NCBI GenBank assembly: GCA_022496805.1
Contig: CM040094.1
Span: 9,757,501-9,821,500 of the forward strand
Reading direction: 5' to 3'
Origin: Pohlia nutans
Lineage: Eukaryota; Streptophyta; Bryopsida; Bryales; Mniaceae
DNA: 64,000 nucleotides
The notes under the pieces are model-generated. The model searched no databases, had not been told where the DNA came from, and was given only the letters and a program-made list of their open reading frames with translations. Shown in pieces: positions 23,901 to 35,641 of this stretch. A program made the position numbers and the translations under genes. The first letter of the stretch is position 1, and each line of letters starts with the position of its first letter.

Positions 23901-24885
23901 CGTTTTATACGCGTAGGGGTTGATTTGACGGAGATTCCGGTGTCTTCACCGACACAGTATTCACCGACAATAGCAGATTTTGAGGCTCTGTGCATGTGAA
24001 TTTGAGCATCGATCTGGAGAAAAAACAGAGGTATGCAGAATCTAGTGGCGTGGATTCGCTTGCGGCCATGTTGATCGACTACCCACCCTTTTCATTGTAG
24101 CTTCACTATGGTTGGCAGTAACTACCTCTGCTTACTATAGACCGTTTGAAGCTCCATCGGAGACTTGATTCACCGACACAGTTGTTGCAAAAGCAGATTG
24201 AGGTTCTGGCAGTGCATGTGGAGGTACTTAAAGAGGTTTGCAGATTTATGTAAGTTAACATAAGTGATTGACAGTAACTAAAATTGCCTCTTAGTAAGAA
24301 TCAGTGCCGAAAATTGTGCGCATCGTGGACACCCGGATTCTTCCTTGATAGGATTTCATGCAAAAGCCATCGAAATTATAAAGCAACCAGACTGTTAAAT
24401 CCTGTTTACTACTTTGTAAACTCCCGAACAAGAACGGGAAGTGTAACAAACGAAAAAGGTCTCAGACAAACACGGAGCTGAGAAAAAGCAATCCTGTACG
24501 GTAGCCACACAAGTAAGATAAAAATTTGTAAAATATTTGTTTATGCACTCCATCGCTGGACAGATCAACTGGATCAAACCACGAAATGTACAACACTATC
24601 CAATGTTCACAACAAAGAGGAAACAACTGAAAGCAGAAAAGCAAAAGAGAATGTGTAAAGAGCAGGAAACGAAGTGAACGACGACCACAAAGCCGGACGG
24701 AAGACGCTTTTTCCACCCCTATCCCACCTTATCTTGCTCGCGACCGTCCATTGGACGCTACCCACTGAGCCTGCACAGGGCTTCCTCAGTCAGCATGCCC
24801 AGTTTTCCGAGTTCACGAATTCAGGAGCTCGTTGCAGGGCGGATTCCAGCACCTTCAAGGGGAGCCTCCGAGAGAATTCTCAACA
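23901..24885. other. Intergenic region upstream of the ATP synthase delta gene
   Basis: No gene. Contains a diverged internal duplication (TTCACCGACACAGT blocks near 23948 and 24168). The final 200 bp are GC-richer and probably hold the promoter and 5' leader of the next gene. Confidence 0.45.
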
Positions 24886-25680
24886 ATGGAGGCACTGCAG
24901 CACTCTGTGGCCAGGGCCGCCGTCGCGCCCGTCCACAACAACAATGGCCTCGTGCACTCCGCCGGGTCGTCGCGCGTGGCGCAGGTGAAGATGGGGTTCG
25001 TTTCCGGCAGTGGGTCGTCGGCGTTCAAGGGCAACAATGCGGCGCTCGTGGCCAAGGTGGCCAAGTCGTCGGCCGTGTCCGCGAGCCCCAGCAAGGGCGT
25101 GGTGGTGATGAAGTCCGAGTCCGCGGCGGGAGGGTACGCGGCGGCGTTGGCGGAGCTTTCGCAGTCCAACAACGACTTGGAGAAGATCAACAAGGACGTG
25201 GAGGGGCTGAGCGAGCTCCTGAACAACAAGGAGCTCTACGAGTTTCTGGTGTCGCCGGTGATCGACGGCGACAAGAAGAAGAGCATTCTGACGACGGTGG
25301 CGGAGGACGCCAAGTTCAGCGAGGTGACGCTGTCGTTTCTGAACCTGTTGGTGGACAAGAGGCGCATCGAGCTGATCAAGGACGTGATCAAGGAATTCGA
25401 GTCCATCTACAACGAGATGACGGACACGCAGGTGGCGAACGTGATCTCGGCCGTGAAGATCGAGAAGCCGCAGCTGGCGCTGATCGCGAAGAAGATCCAG
25501 AGCTTGTGCGGGGCGAAGAACGTGAGGATTAAGAACGTGGTAGACCCGTCGTTGATCGCGGGATTCATCGTGCAGTATGGCAAGGACGGGTCGCGCTACA
25601 TCGACATGAGCGTGAAGGGGCAGCTGGACCGGTTAGCGTCGCAGTTCCAGGCCGCGGAGCAGGCAGCGGGCGCCTTCTGA
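24886..25680 (+). CDS. atpD (ATPD): ATP synthase delta chain, chloroplast (single exon)
   Basis: Subunit of the CF1 peripheral stalk that clamps the alpha3-beta3 head to the stalk of the thylakoid ATP synthase. The ATG at 24886 sits in a good context (CAACAATGG). The 264-aa product has a Ser/Ala/Val-rich N-terminus of about 75 residues, the expected plastid transit peptide. The mature OSCP/delta domain starts near GGYAAALAELSQSN and continues through FLVSPVID, FLNLLVDKRRIELI and the C-terminal signature VVDPSLIAGFIVQYG. Residues before this ATG are also open, but no earlier ATG exists in frame. The gene is intronless and GC-rich. It follows the oxidoreductase gene on the same strand. Confidence 0.95.
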   Translation: MEALQHSVARAAVAPVHNNNGLVHSAGSSRVAQVKMGFVSGSGSSAFKGNNAALVAKVAKSSAVSASPSKGVVVMKSESAAGGYAAALAELSQSNNDLEKINKDVEGLSELLNNKELYEFLVSPVIDGDKKKSILTTVAEDAKFSEVTLSFLNLLVDKRRIELIKDVIKEFESIYNEMTDTQVANVISAVKIEKPQLALIAKKIQSLCGAKNVRIKNVVDPSLIAGFIVQYGKDGSRYIDMSVKGQLDRLASQFQAAEQAAGAF

Positions 25681-27856
25681 TTCTTTTCCGAGCCCTGAAT
25701 TCTTCCCCTCGTTTTGTACTCTTGGTTGGAATTAGGGCTTGTAATCTGTTGACACTTCTGCATCAAGGCGGAGGAAGGAACGTGAGTCTCCTTTCTCTGG
25801 TTGATGAACGAGTGTGGTAAGGGATCCCGGAGAAGAGCAAATTCATGTCTTCTGATTGGGATTGTAGACTATGTACATCATTAATGAGCATTTGAATCCT
25901 TGAGCCGGTCTCCAAGTCTACACCGCACCATTTACTCATCTCTACCCCCATCGATGCATGGTCTTGGCTCTTGTTTCTATGGAGCTCTGGCCTCAGACTC
26001 TTCATTGTAAGTCATCGGACACACCACTGTGATGAATACAGGATTTTGAATTGGATTTGGCGGAGCTTCAGAGGGATCTGATTTGGTTCAATTGTCGGTG
26101 TCTGTTCTGCAACTCAGTCAACAGAAGATTATTGCTTTTTGATAGTGGTTTTCAAAATGGAATTCACCTTTCAACTGGTCTCAAAATTAAGCTTCGGAAT
26201 TGCTTTCAGTTCCAGCAATCTGTTGAGAGTCCAGTATGGTAGACACACCCATTACCAGTTTTACTACAACTTTGCCGGTGTACATTCCAGTTCACAAATG
26301 TATACAGCTTGGACATGAGGATGGAATTGAGTTTTTGGTGGTAATGGGTATGTGTACTTTAGATTTCTTTTTTATTCCTGGTTGAGTTTTACATATTTTA
26401 TTGCTAACCTGATCTGTCGGTGCTCTAGATACGTGATTCAAATTTGAGTTCAGGAAGTTTAGTCTTACAATCCTTTAGTACATATTTCTGATCATATGTG
26501 AAGATTAACTTTGCTAATGAGTGCAGTTAGCTTTTGGCTTTAAACCCAGGATGCGGTGGTAACCACCAAAGATGACATCACACGAGAGCTCCCACCAGAG
26601 AGGAAAGAAGAAAGAAGAGAGATTTCACTGGTTGTGAAAAAAAGAATGATGTCTTCTTAGGGTTCCACCTTTTACATGTGCACATGCTATGTAAAAAAAG
26701 CGCGATACATTATGTCATTACGATGTGCACTTTTACATAGCAGTGTAATCATCATTACAATGTGCACTTTTAAAATTGTAAAATTTCCAGAGATTTATGT
26801 GCATTTTAAGGGAATCAATGTTTGATTTCCATAATCTTTGTAACAATGGCATTGTACAATAAATGCACCCAAGATTAATACATGGATTTGGAAGTCAAGG
26901 GTGATTTTATTCAATTTTTAGAGGAATGTTGCAAAACCATTTTGCCAATCCTTAGCATCTAGACTGATTCTGCTTGGCTTTGTCCTGGGTGGTGATGCAT
27001 TGGACAGAATGATTGAAGTCAAAGGTCAAATTTTGAGGGAACTATAGGCCAGTTGGTGGAGCAGATTTCAACCTTGTAGATTACTCCCAGCATGTTCAAT
27101 TCATTTTCTTTCTCAATTTCCTCATTGCAGCATTGATAGATCTCACCCTCTGTGGAAAACCTAAACTCGCTAAAAATAGTCATTCTAGACCGTATATTAT
27201 CAAATGCAGTAAAACAATAAAACTCAATTTCTGAGCAATTTAGAACAACCACCTCGAATTCTATTTTTAGCCAGTTTGGTTTTCCATGGAGGGTGAGAGA
27301 TAGTCTTAGACAGCAGCATCGATAGGTAGACCACAAAAACCCATTTGAAAAACTGCAATGTAACTACATCAAGTCATGACACTTGTGTACGGGTATTATG
27401 TTCATATTTAGCAACCAAAGTTGACAAGAAGAATTTTCAGGAGCAATGCTATGGAGTTTTCATACAAATTGCCCAAAACAATTCAGTCATGGTTAAATTT
27501 TTTGAAAAAACCTTTGCTTTATTAGAGAAAGTAAAACAAGAGATGAATAGGCTTATAGACGAACTTTAGATTTAATTTAGTTCTCTGCCAAATTTGATGC
27601 ATTGTGGTCACGAGGGAAGAAATTTTTTCCCTAAATTCTCAAATGTGCTTCTTAAAAAGATTGAGTTACGTAGTAATTCATGTACTTGTGTAGCTTGCAC
27701 AAGCTTGTTTTTCATCCTAGCCTCTTTGTCTATTTTGATTCTACAACCTCCTCATTCTCATTTGCATCTTCTTCTATACTTTTAATGTCATTTACTACAA
27801 TTTTTTCAAGGTCTTCAATTTGCACACTTCCTACTTCAACCTCGTCTATTTTAGGT
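25681..27856. other. Intergenic, 3' side of atpD
   Basis: No recognisable gene. Two open frames (27019-27336 minus, 27345-27569 plus) show no family resemblance. An acidic minus-strand stretch near 27,750-27,850 (DEVEVGSVQIEDLEKI) may be a tail of the adjacent transposase relic. Confidence 0.4.
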
Positions 27857-28870
27857 ATCTTCTCATCTCCTTTGCAACTTGTGTAGCTGCCATAAAACTA
27901 TTAGCATTCTCTAATTGTCCTAATTGATTTGTACTTTCCCTATGCATAATTCTCTCTCCTTTTTTTCATTCATCATCAAACTTGTTTAGGTGTATTACAC
28001 ACAATTTATGAAGGCAAATGCATGTGCAGTGGTAACCAGATTTGGTACATGTCAAAATGGCATGTCAATCCTCTTCAATAGAATCCTCCACCTCCCTTTC
28101 AATATACCAAAAACTTTTTCTACCGCCATTCTTGTTGACGATTGGATAAAAGTCCAATGCGCCTTTGCTCCAAGTACTCCATCTTTTTCACTTTAAAAAG
28201 GAGAATAGAACCATAGTCTCACCTATAAGTATGTAAGGTGATAGCTCACCTTTCATCACTCTCTTCTCAATATCTGAATTTCAAAACAAAGTCTAGTCAT
28301 GGCAACGTCCAATCCATCCAAAATTGTAATTCCAAAATCTACATTTGCTATCCACTGTACCTTTGAAGGACAATTGAATAGAAACCTTTTGTACAATAAT
28401 ATGAAGTAGGGTCTATAGGAGGAGCAATGATAGGTATATGGCTCCCATCATCCGTTCCAATCACAGAAGGTAGTCCCATAAGCTCCTCAAACTGAACTGC
28501 AATTTTACTCAAAGCAGCTCTAGATTTTTTCTCAATCACTGATGGTTTTAAATGCTTCTCAATTGCTGCACAAAACTCCGTAACAATGATAGATGCTGTA
28601 CTTTCATAAATTCCATAAGTTTCATCACAACCACATAATGAATTACCACTACTAAGTCTATTAAAAGAAAGAGCAATCCAAATTCTAAGACGAATGGATG
28701 CCCTAAAATTTGTATCCTTACGATTTAATTATGGAGATAAGACATCGCACATATAACCAAAAGTTTCAGGAAGTAACTTTGTATGTTGCTTGAATAACTT
28801 AACCGAGTAGCATTCTAATAACAATTTGTTCACAAAAAGAGTACTCCGGTCATATATCCAAATGCTCCAT
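27857..28870 (-). pseudogene. Decayed PIF/Harbinger (HARBI1-like) transposase
   Basis: Minus-strand conceptual translation gives successive HARBI1-type blocks: LPETFGYMCDVLSP, FRASIRLRIWIAL, then RLSSGNSL, VIGTDDGSHIPI (the region of the first catalytic Asp), YYCTKGFYSIVLQ, CRFWNYNFGWIGRCHD, MKGELSPYILIGE and SSTRMAVEKVFGILKGRWRI. In-frame stops occur after VLSP and after CHD, and there is a frameshift just after FYSIVLQ, so the enzyme is dead. About 400 bp upstream on the minus strand is an end (GGGCCGCTTTACACCTACAT, near 29,265) that resembles the ends of the MITE in panC intron 4. The opposite end was not found. Confidence 0.8.
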
Positions 28871-30578
28871 TCCTCCTAGAAGCATTGCTTTTCGCAACCA
28901 TCACAGCAAAAACCATTGCCATGGCAACATAATGCTAATACAAAGCAAGTTTTTGCAAAATTGCAACAACCGCTATAACATCTCGCACGACCATGAAGAA
29001 CCCAAGAGCCACTAAAACCTTTTGTCTTCGTTCATCCATCTTGTACAAATGGCCATGAAAAGAGAGAGAAGGGCTGAAATTTTCTACATTTATTGAATTA
29101 GCTTGGCTTCTTGGCCCCAAGGCCTTTACATATGGGAGAATTGGCCCTATTATAATCTTATTATAATGGGTAGTTGAGACCAGCCTCTAGCCCAAAAGGG
29201 ATTGAAATTTCATGCAATCGGCCTCAAGGGGAATTTTCCCGGCATGTAGGTGTAAAGCGGCCCTGAATTCAAGAGGAATTCAACACGAGTTTGCCAAAAC
29301 TTTCCTCTTTGGACTGACTTTCCGGTTAAGGCTCAATACAATTTTTCAATACAACCACTACTTTCTTTTTTAGTTGGAGATATAGTATCCCTTGTTAAAA
29401 ACGTTTTATTTTCAAATGTTCTTATGATGAATGGCAATTCTATAATAAACATGGCATGCCAACTCGTGTTACTCTTATCATCTTGAAGGAACATGATACT
29501 CTTAGTAAAAGTGGAAATGACAAGTGATAAACTCCTATGTAGTACTGTTGGGACATTATTTATCCTCACCTTTGAACGCATAGAAATCCGAGGATTTCAT
29601 TATGCGAGAAGCTTCCCACATACAATTCCTCCAAACAAAATTGCACCCACCCATTTGTTGGAAAAAAATCTGTCACAAAACAATAAATGATGCCATCACA
29701 TGCCATCCCAATAAGCACATCATAACCAAAAGATCTAAAATACCGTAGTCGGTCGTTAGGTTTGGCAAAAAAAACAATTATAAAAAGAGAAACCCAAGTC
29801 TCCCAAAAAAATCTATTGTGTATCGTGAAAAGAAAACTTAGAGAATATCTACAAAATTTGGCACTTTTTGAAAAGAAATTTTTCAAAAATAATAATAATT
29901 TGGCATGACATGCCGATCTTGATGATCGGGTACAATAATGCATATTTTATGCACCAACCAACACATTCATGAATGCAATCTAAGTCTTGTTTATTTAAAG
30001 GAAGCCAACCTATTTGTGCCACAATTCAGAAGTCACCTTATTTGTGCCACTTTGTTCCAAGAGTGCACATATCAAACTTTTGAATGAATGACACTCATGC
30101 ATTGTGATCACAAACTGGCACACATAATTACATGACACAAAACAAAGTGATTTATGTTACATCAACTTCCAAGATCACTATCAGCAACAAAACTATACTT
30201 AGAACTCTTTTGTATCACCCCTTTAGTAACCAATGCACATGAACTCAGAACTTGGCATGTGAAAAGTGTCCATACACAATTATAGCAAAATAATATTCTC
30301 TGCAGAGAGATTGGAATGTGATATTGGAGAGTGTGATAATAACGAGATTGATGTGTTTTCTTACTTGGCTAGACAATCCGCTGGGTTATCAAGATCCACA
30401 GTGGTAACTTGCCAAGTCACATGTGCTGCCACAATCGCAACACCTACATAGTATGGCCACCCTGTTGTACGGCCATGTAAAAAATCAGTCATCAAGCAAC
30501 AAACAATTTTTTTTTAATTTCATTTAATTTAGTTTATATAAAAATAAAAATTTATACAAATAACTTAATAAATGAAAT

Positions 30579-30592
<14 letters not shown>
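28871..30592. other. Harbinger flank and intergenic repeats
   Basis: The Harbinger-type terminus ends near 29,267. Region 29,985-30,130 is related to the foldback element at 20,325-20,925 (TGCCACAATTCAGAAGTCACC). No gene recognised. Confidence 0.4.

Positions 30593-30647
<55 letters not shown>
30593..30647. repeat. (AT)n microsatellite
   Basis: Uninterrupted AT dinucleotides. A short telomere-like run (TTTAGGG twice) follows near 30,742-30,760. Confidence 0.9.
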
Positions 30648-30653
<6 letters not shown>

Positions 30654-30947
30654 ATTTTCATTTAATTTTTTAGTGATCTATACCAATCTTAGGTTTTAAA
30701 GAATCATGAGGTTTAGCCTGGGGCTAAAACCTTCAGTTGTATTTAGGGTTTAGGGTTTAGCGGGACTAATGTGAAAAAAGGGAGCTATCATGAAAAAAAT
30801 TTAGCCTCCTCTTATTAAGATTAGCAGGGGTTAACTATCGCTTGAGAGGTCACTATAAAATGCACAATTTAAACGTTGAATATGAATATACTTGTAATTG
30901 TAGTCAACATAGAAAAAAACAATCAAACTTAGCTAATGCAATAACCT

Positions 30948-31168
30948 ACAAAGGATCCAAAAGTCCAAATTGGGTCTCATGTTCTTTTAAACAATTTTGA
31001 GCAGGTTCTACGTGGAATTTCTTTTGTTTAAATTTATTATCTTTTTGACCTTGAACACAAGCAGTAATTTTCACTGATTTAGATGACATAAAATTTGATC
31101 CCATCCGAATTATATTTTTCACAATATGATCAATTAAAATGTTCATTTTAAAACCACGAATCCTTGGA
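30948..31168. mobile_element. piggyBac-like MITE, decayed (abuts the COQ2 exon)
   Basis: The interior matches the 238-bp TTAA family (AGTCCAAATTGGGTCTCATG ... CACAATATGATCAATT ... CCACGAATCCTTGG). Both terminal TTAACCCC motifs are degraded. It lies 16 bp from the donor site of the COQ2-like exon. Confidence 0.65.
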
Positions 31169-31715
31169 ACTGGAATTGTCGTACCGATAGCCGCGATGTG
31201 ACCCGCAATGCCGAGGCTCGCAACAAACGCCATGTTGAAGCCCGTGAGCCATGGCTTGGTATGTTCGCCAAATAAAATGGCCAGTGACTTGACCCCAGCC
31301 TTGGGATCTTCGTACTTATCTTGGTGACAATAGATTGTATCTAACACAATGTTCCAGCAGCAGGCTGCGAAGAAAACCGGAAGGAGTATCGGGAACGCGA
31401 TGTCCCCGGTTCCTCGCACCGCTGCCCATCCCAAGAAAACGCCCTAACCGATTGCCACCCCCAAAAACGCCGCGGTCTACATGCCACACGTTCAAAACAT
31501 TATCAAAAGATTGTCCTATAATACAGTTAACCAAAAAGAGTGTCTCAAAGTGGAAACTCACCCCGTATTCACCTTCAACTGGTTTTCAGTTCGAAAAGAA
31601 GGCAAAACTAGTCTATGGTGAGTTGAAGAATAATCTAAAGCAAGACCCTATCTTATTTTTGATAGCAAGGACACCCCATCCGCATGGATTAATAATGTTG
31701 TGCAAAACATGGACA

Positions 31716-31964
31716 TTAACCCGTGAAGGACGTACGACTAAGCATTTATGGTCTTAAAATAACAAATTCAATTGATCATATTATAAGCATTGTAATTCAT
31801 ATAGGACCAAATTTTGTATCACCCAAATCAGTGATTAACATTGTATGTGTTGGTCAAAAAACTAATAAATTTGAACAAAAAGAAGTCCATATACCTAGAC
31901 CTACTCAAAATTGCTAAAACAAAACATGAGGTCCAATTTGGACTTTTTGGTCCTTTAGGGGTTA
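31716..31964. mobile_element. TTAA-flanked piggyBac-like MITE in COQ2 relic intron
   Basis: A 249-bp element with TTAA at both ends, termini CCCGTGAAGGACG and GGTCCTTTAGGGG. Opposite orientation to the copy at 30948-31168. Confidence 0.75.
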
Positions 31965-32030
31965 ACTTGGAACATAGTGCAAGTGTCTTGTTGTGGTCAA
32001 TGTCCCAAATACCAAACAATTGAACTAGTG

Positions 32031-32219
32031 CACTAATAGAAGACTTGTTTCTCATTCCTCGATTCTTGAGAACAGTAAACAGTGGTTGAATATTATGGTT
32101 ATGTTTTGTCTTCTTGTGACCAAAACCACTCAACCGCAGTGACATAACCCATGTGCTTGACGCGATTTCATTCCTTTTTCATTTATAGTAAGTGGAAAAC
32201 GACACATTTCCTATTTGTG
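32031..32219. mobile_element. CACTA-type MITE copy
   Basis: About 189 bp, beginning CACTAATAGAAGACTTG and ending CACATTTCCTATTTGTG. Its interior (TTTCATTTATAGTAAGTGG) matches the nested copy at 18361-18529 in reverse orientation. Confidence 0.55.
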
Positions 32220-32569
32220 GTGAGCCTACGAGGGACCTTTTAACCACAACAAAACACTTGCATAGTGGGATGTGTAGTTTTTTCTCAATGCAAACTGTGG
32301 GCTGAAAGTTGCTGAAGTGTATGACAAAAGTAAGATTTAATCATGGCTCACACTACACTAAATAGGTAGATTAGTGTTAGATACACTAATTTACATAAAC
32401 ATGTTGTAATTTTTTTACTGTTAACCAATTTTTTTACCCTCTATATTGGTCAAGATGGGGATCTTTCAATAGTATTGGAATCAATGTCTTTGGTAATTTT
32501 TTTTGTTGAGAGTAAAAATCTATAATATTTTCAAATCTTATAATTATTTAACACTAATCTACCTTTTTA

Positions 32570-32752
32570 GTGTAGTAGGAAATGTGCCATTTTTCACTTA
32601 TTATAAATGAAAGAGGAATGAAATCACGCCAAACACATGAACTATGTCAGTGATGGTGAGTGGTTGAAGACAAAAATACAAACATAATATTCAACCACAG
32701 TTTGCTGTTCCCTCAAAATGGGGGATGAAAAACAACAAGTCTTCTACAAGTG
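32570..32752. mobile_element. CACTA-type MITE copy, diverged
   Basis: Begins GTAGTAGGAAATGTG and ends AAGTCTTCTACAAGTG, with the same interior as the other family members (TTTTTCACTTATTATAAATG). Confidence 0.55.
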
Positions 32753-33862
32753 TTAGAAATGAAAAGGAACAACATCAGGGCCATAGGGAGCTCACCCAGT
32801 GAGTAAAACGCTTTGCAAGCGGATATATGACGTGGAGGATCAATTGAAGAGCAGAAAGCACCTGGAGTTCAACGCTCCAAACTCTGAATGTTCACCAGCA
32901 CATGCAGCAGGAAAATAATGTTCAGGCTCATTTTTTTGTCCTCCCAAAAATTGAATTATCAACCCTTAAGTTTGTCATTATTTAGAATAGATAATTCACA
33001 TTCTTTGACATGTAAGCTATTGCAACAACTTGGGATAGAATACATTACAATATTGAGTAGAATCCAATAGTAACTTACATTTTTTATAATTCTCAATCAG
33101 AACTCACAAAAAGACATACAACAAGTAGTAGGAAGTAATTGTATTAACCGGAAAGCGTCCAACTGAGATAGGACGACCAAATATAAGAGATACTGAGCTC
33201 CGAAAAAAATCCACCCTTGGAGAGGAGTCACTGTACCAGCAGCAACTGGCCGCAGCTTGGTTCTCTCCACCTGCAAAGTAACAAGCATTAAAATTTTAGT
33301 AACTCTCAACTCCTCATGAACCCTCAAAGAATGGGCCTATCACCGTGCTCATCAAGCGCCTATGACCATTCAAGATACTCATGAAAAGAGTCAGACACCT
33401 TTTTTTGGCATGTTTGAACTTAATGGTTTTTTTTCTTTCAAAAAAAATTATCTCAATATTCAAAAAATGGACTCTCTTTAATCTCGGGATGCACTGTACT
33501 AAACATGTACAAGTATACGTGAGTGCACAAAAGGAATATTAATTTGAACATTGCCGTATTACGTATACATACAATAAACATATTTAAAACTGAAAATTTT
33601 GACACGTACATATATTAAACATATATTTAGGACGAAATAGATCTGTATACTAATACAAAACCCCTCATATAGAAGGGGGTTTTTAGAGGGGGTCATGAAC
33701 GCATGTGATTCTCAAATATAATGTTCCTAAATGTTGACTAACAAGTTGCTTGAGCTACTCCAGACCGTAAGACCGTTAGATCTCTAACAAACGTAGCACC
33801 GTGTATGATGCTACACTTTTCTTCTGAGCTCTGAAGTCTACAAACTCTTGAAACACAGGGAG

Positions 33863-34058
33863 CTCATATCGTTCCCCTGTGTTCATTCCCCCGTGAGTGC
33901 CACTTTCCCCTGTGATTTCAAGTTTTGACATGTGTACAATTCACCTGCTTAAGCTTAGTCACCTACTTATAAATGGAAAGTTTCAACATGTGTCGAGTTC
34001 TGAAGATCAGAGGAGAAAGTGGCACTCACAGGGGAATCACACAGGGGAACGATATGAG
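33863..34058. mobile_element. MITE with 19-bp perfect inverted ends
   Basis: Ends CTCATATCGTTCCCCTGTG (33863-33881) and the exact complement (34040-34058). An inner GTGAGTGCCACT/AGTGGCACTCAC pair extends the palindrome. 196 bp, unclassified. It lies between two COQ2 relic exons. Confidence 0.65.
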
Positions 34059-34558
34059 ACCCCTGTGAAAGGCCTCACTAGATTTCAGCCAAAATAACGA
34101 ACATTCAATGACTGGAGATCGAGCTAGCCTGTGAAATGATGGAGATCGATCCTAGACTTACTAAAAATTTATGCTTACCAGTAAAACGGAGCTAACACGA
34201 ACCACCACGGTCCAGCCACCCAGCGCGGATCGGCCACCCGAGCAAGTTGCAAATACGGCTGCACATGCTCATCGATCCAAGTCGGCAGTACACGTACTGT
34301 CGGCGCCACTGCATGCTCATTGTCTCCTCGCACTGCCGAACATGTTGTCACTGTATCCGCACGGCGTCGATGCCCGGCACTGAGCGAGGATACTGCAGTA
34401 GAGCAAGCCAACCGCCCATGAGTACTGCGATTCAGCGGAGTAGTAGAGCTCGCAAGGCGGACGACGACTGTTCCGTGGCTCCGTGGACTTGCGAGACTGG
34501 CACTGTAACTCACACTTCTAGAACTACAGCAACTCCGGCTCAGGCTCATCGATGCCAT

Positions 34559-35244
34559 CGATGGAGCTCCCAGATATATTCTAGATCGATTGATGACTTC
34601 CTCAGTAATGGCTCAAGAACAGTGAGGACCTCATGAGTAATTATAACGTTGTGATCGAGTGGGATTCAGGCTGCCCCGGCCGGCCGGTGACGTGATTGCT
34701 CACGGTTGGCTCACTGACGGACGTCGCACAAGGTTTGATTTCAAGGCTGGCGGGCGGACTGGTTGAGAGGGTAAACCCTCACTCCAACGTCATCTGATTT
34801 GGGACTCAATGAGAATTGGAGGCGGCGGTCAGCATGCAAGTTCATTCTCTCAAACCAAAAATATTGGTGAATATTGGAAAAGCCCCCCAAAAGGAGCGCA
34901 TGCGTAGACTGCAGTGCATGAGGGAGTACAATAACAAGTTGCTGTAGTTAGATAGTACTTATTGCAGCGCCATGTGTCGCATGTACATTCCGTGCCCATG
35001 TTGTGCTTGTCCTCTCGCTTGGTTCGTTCCCTTACTTCGTTGGTTCCCATGTTTTTGAGGTGGGCTTCCATGTGAGCATCGGTCTGGTGGATACAGCTAA
35101 AGGACAAAAATGAAGTCCCAAATGCCAACCCTGACGGCTGGGTACAATGATGCATCAAGAACTTCAAGGCATGTGAACATGATGCCATTATGGTGCACTA
35201 AAATGCAATTATGATAATTTGGTGCCAACCTACAGACCAACCTA
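34559..35244. other. GC-richer 5' flank of the COQ2 relic
   Basis: 34,560-34,790 is noticeably GC-rich and probably the old promoter of the minus-strand COQ2 copy. 34,990-35,244 is part of a repeat also present at 13,640-13,870. Confidence 0.4.
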
Positions 35245-35639
35245 AGGTAGTGGGACCAATTCCCGACTGAATTTCAGGTTTGTATACTTAGACTTGTGAA
35301 AGAATTTTTTTATAATTTTTGGATACTCTACAAAGCTATTGCAAAGGCATCCCCAAAAAAAAACATTTTTTGAGCATTTCTACAATTTTCTATGATTTTT
35401 TAAGTCTGAAAGCTTAGAGTGACCATTAACCGCTCATAGAGTCATGGTTTTCATGAGAGGTTGGATTCTGAAAATAGAGTGCTTCTACACCAATCAGAAG
35501 CTCCTGATTTTTCCAAGCATGGACGAAATTAGAACACTCTTGGACACTATCTGAAACCATGCTGGTTGGTTTCTGACACCCATCCCCCAATCAGTAGGGG
35601 TCGGAATTACAACCCGGTCGGAAATATGACCCTCTACCT
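35245..35639. mobile_element. Tc1/mariner-like 395-bp element, copy 1
   Basis: Flanked by TA (35243-35244 and 35640-35641), inverted ends AGGTAG and CTACCT. It interrupts a repeat whose uninterrupted version is at about 13,815-13,850 (ACCAACCTAGTAC), so that site serves as an empty-site control and shows that TA was duplicated. Copy 2 lies at 40145-40540, inverted. Confidence 0.75.
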
Positions 35640-35641
35640 TA

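Larger units (their letters stand above)
31185..34558 (-). pseudogene. COQ2: 4-hydroxybenzoate polyprenyltransferase (COQ2/UbiA-type), incomplete
   Basis: COQ2 prenylates 4-hydroxybenzoate in ubiquinone synthesis in the mitochondrial inner membrane. Three pieces are visible on the minus strand. 34179-34558: ATG, a Ser/Arg-rich targeting-like N-terminus and PTWIDEHVQPYLQLARV, ending at a GTAAGC donor. 33149-33270: VERTKLRPVAAGTVTPLQGW. 31185-31476: FLGWAAVRG, TIYCHQDKYEDPKAGVKS, FGEHTKPWLTGF. The expected exon with the first Asp-rich motif (GAGCTINDLLDRDID) and the one with KRFTYWPQ were not found. The last piece has an in-frame TAG at 31444-31446, where relatives have Trp before GALLGW (TGG to TAG). 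Neither the segment nor downstream exons continue past 31185, where a MITE lies. Read as a broken gene copy; missing exons could alternatively be very diverged. Confidence 0.7.

Noticed and set aside
24795..25532. 245-codon open frame overlapping atpD
   Set aside because: A shadow frame of the GC-rich ATP synthase delta gene, without family features (Gly/Arg/Gln-rich).
34179..34558. Plus-strand 129-codon open frame at the COQ2 first exon
   Set aside because: The opposite strand has the ATG, targeting-like N-terminus, PYLQLARV motif and GTAAGC donor. The plus frame is its shadow.
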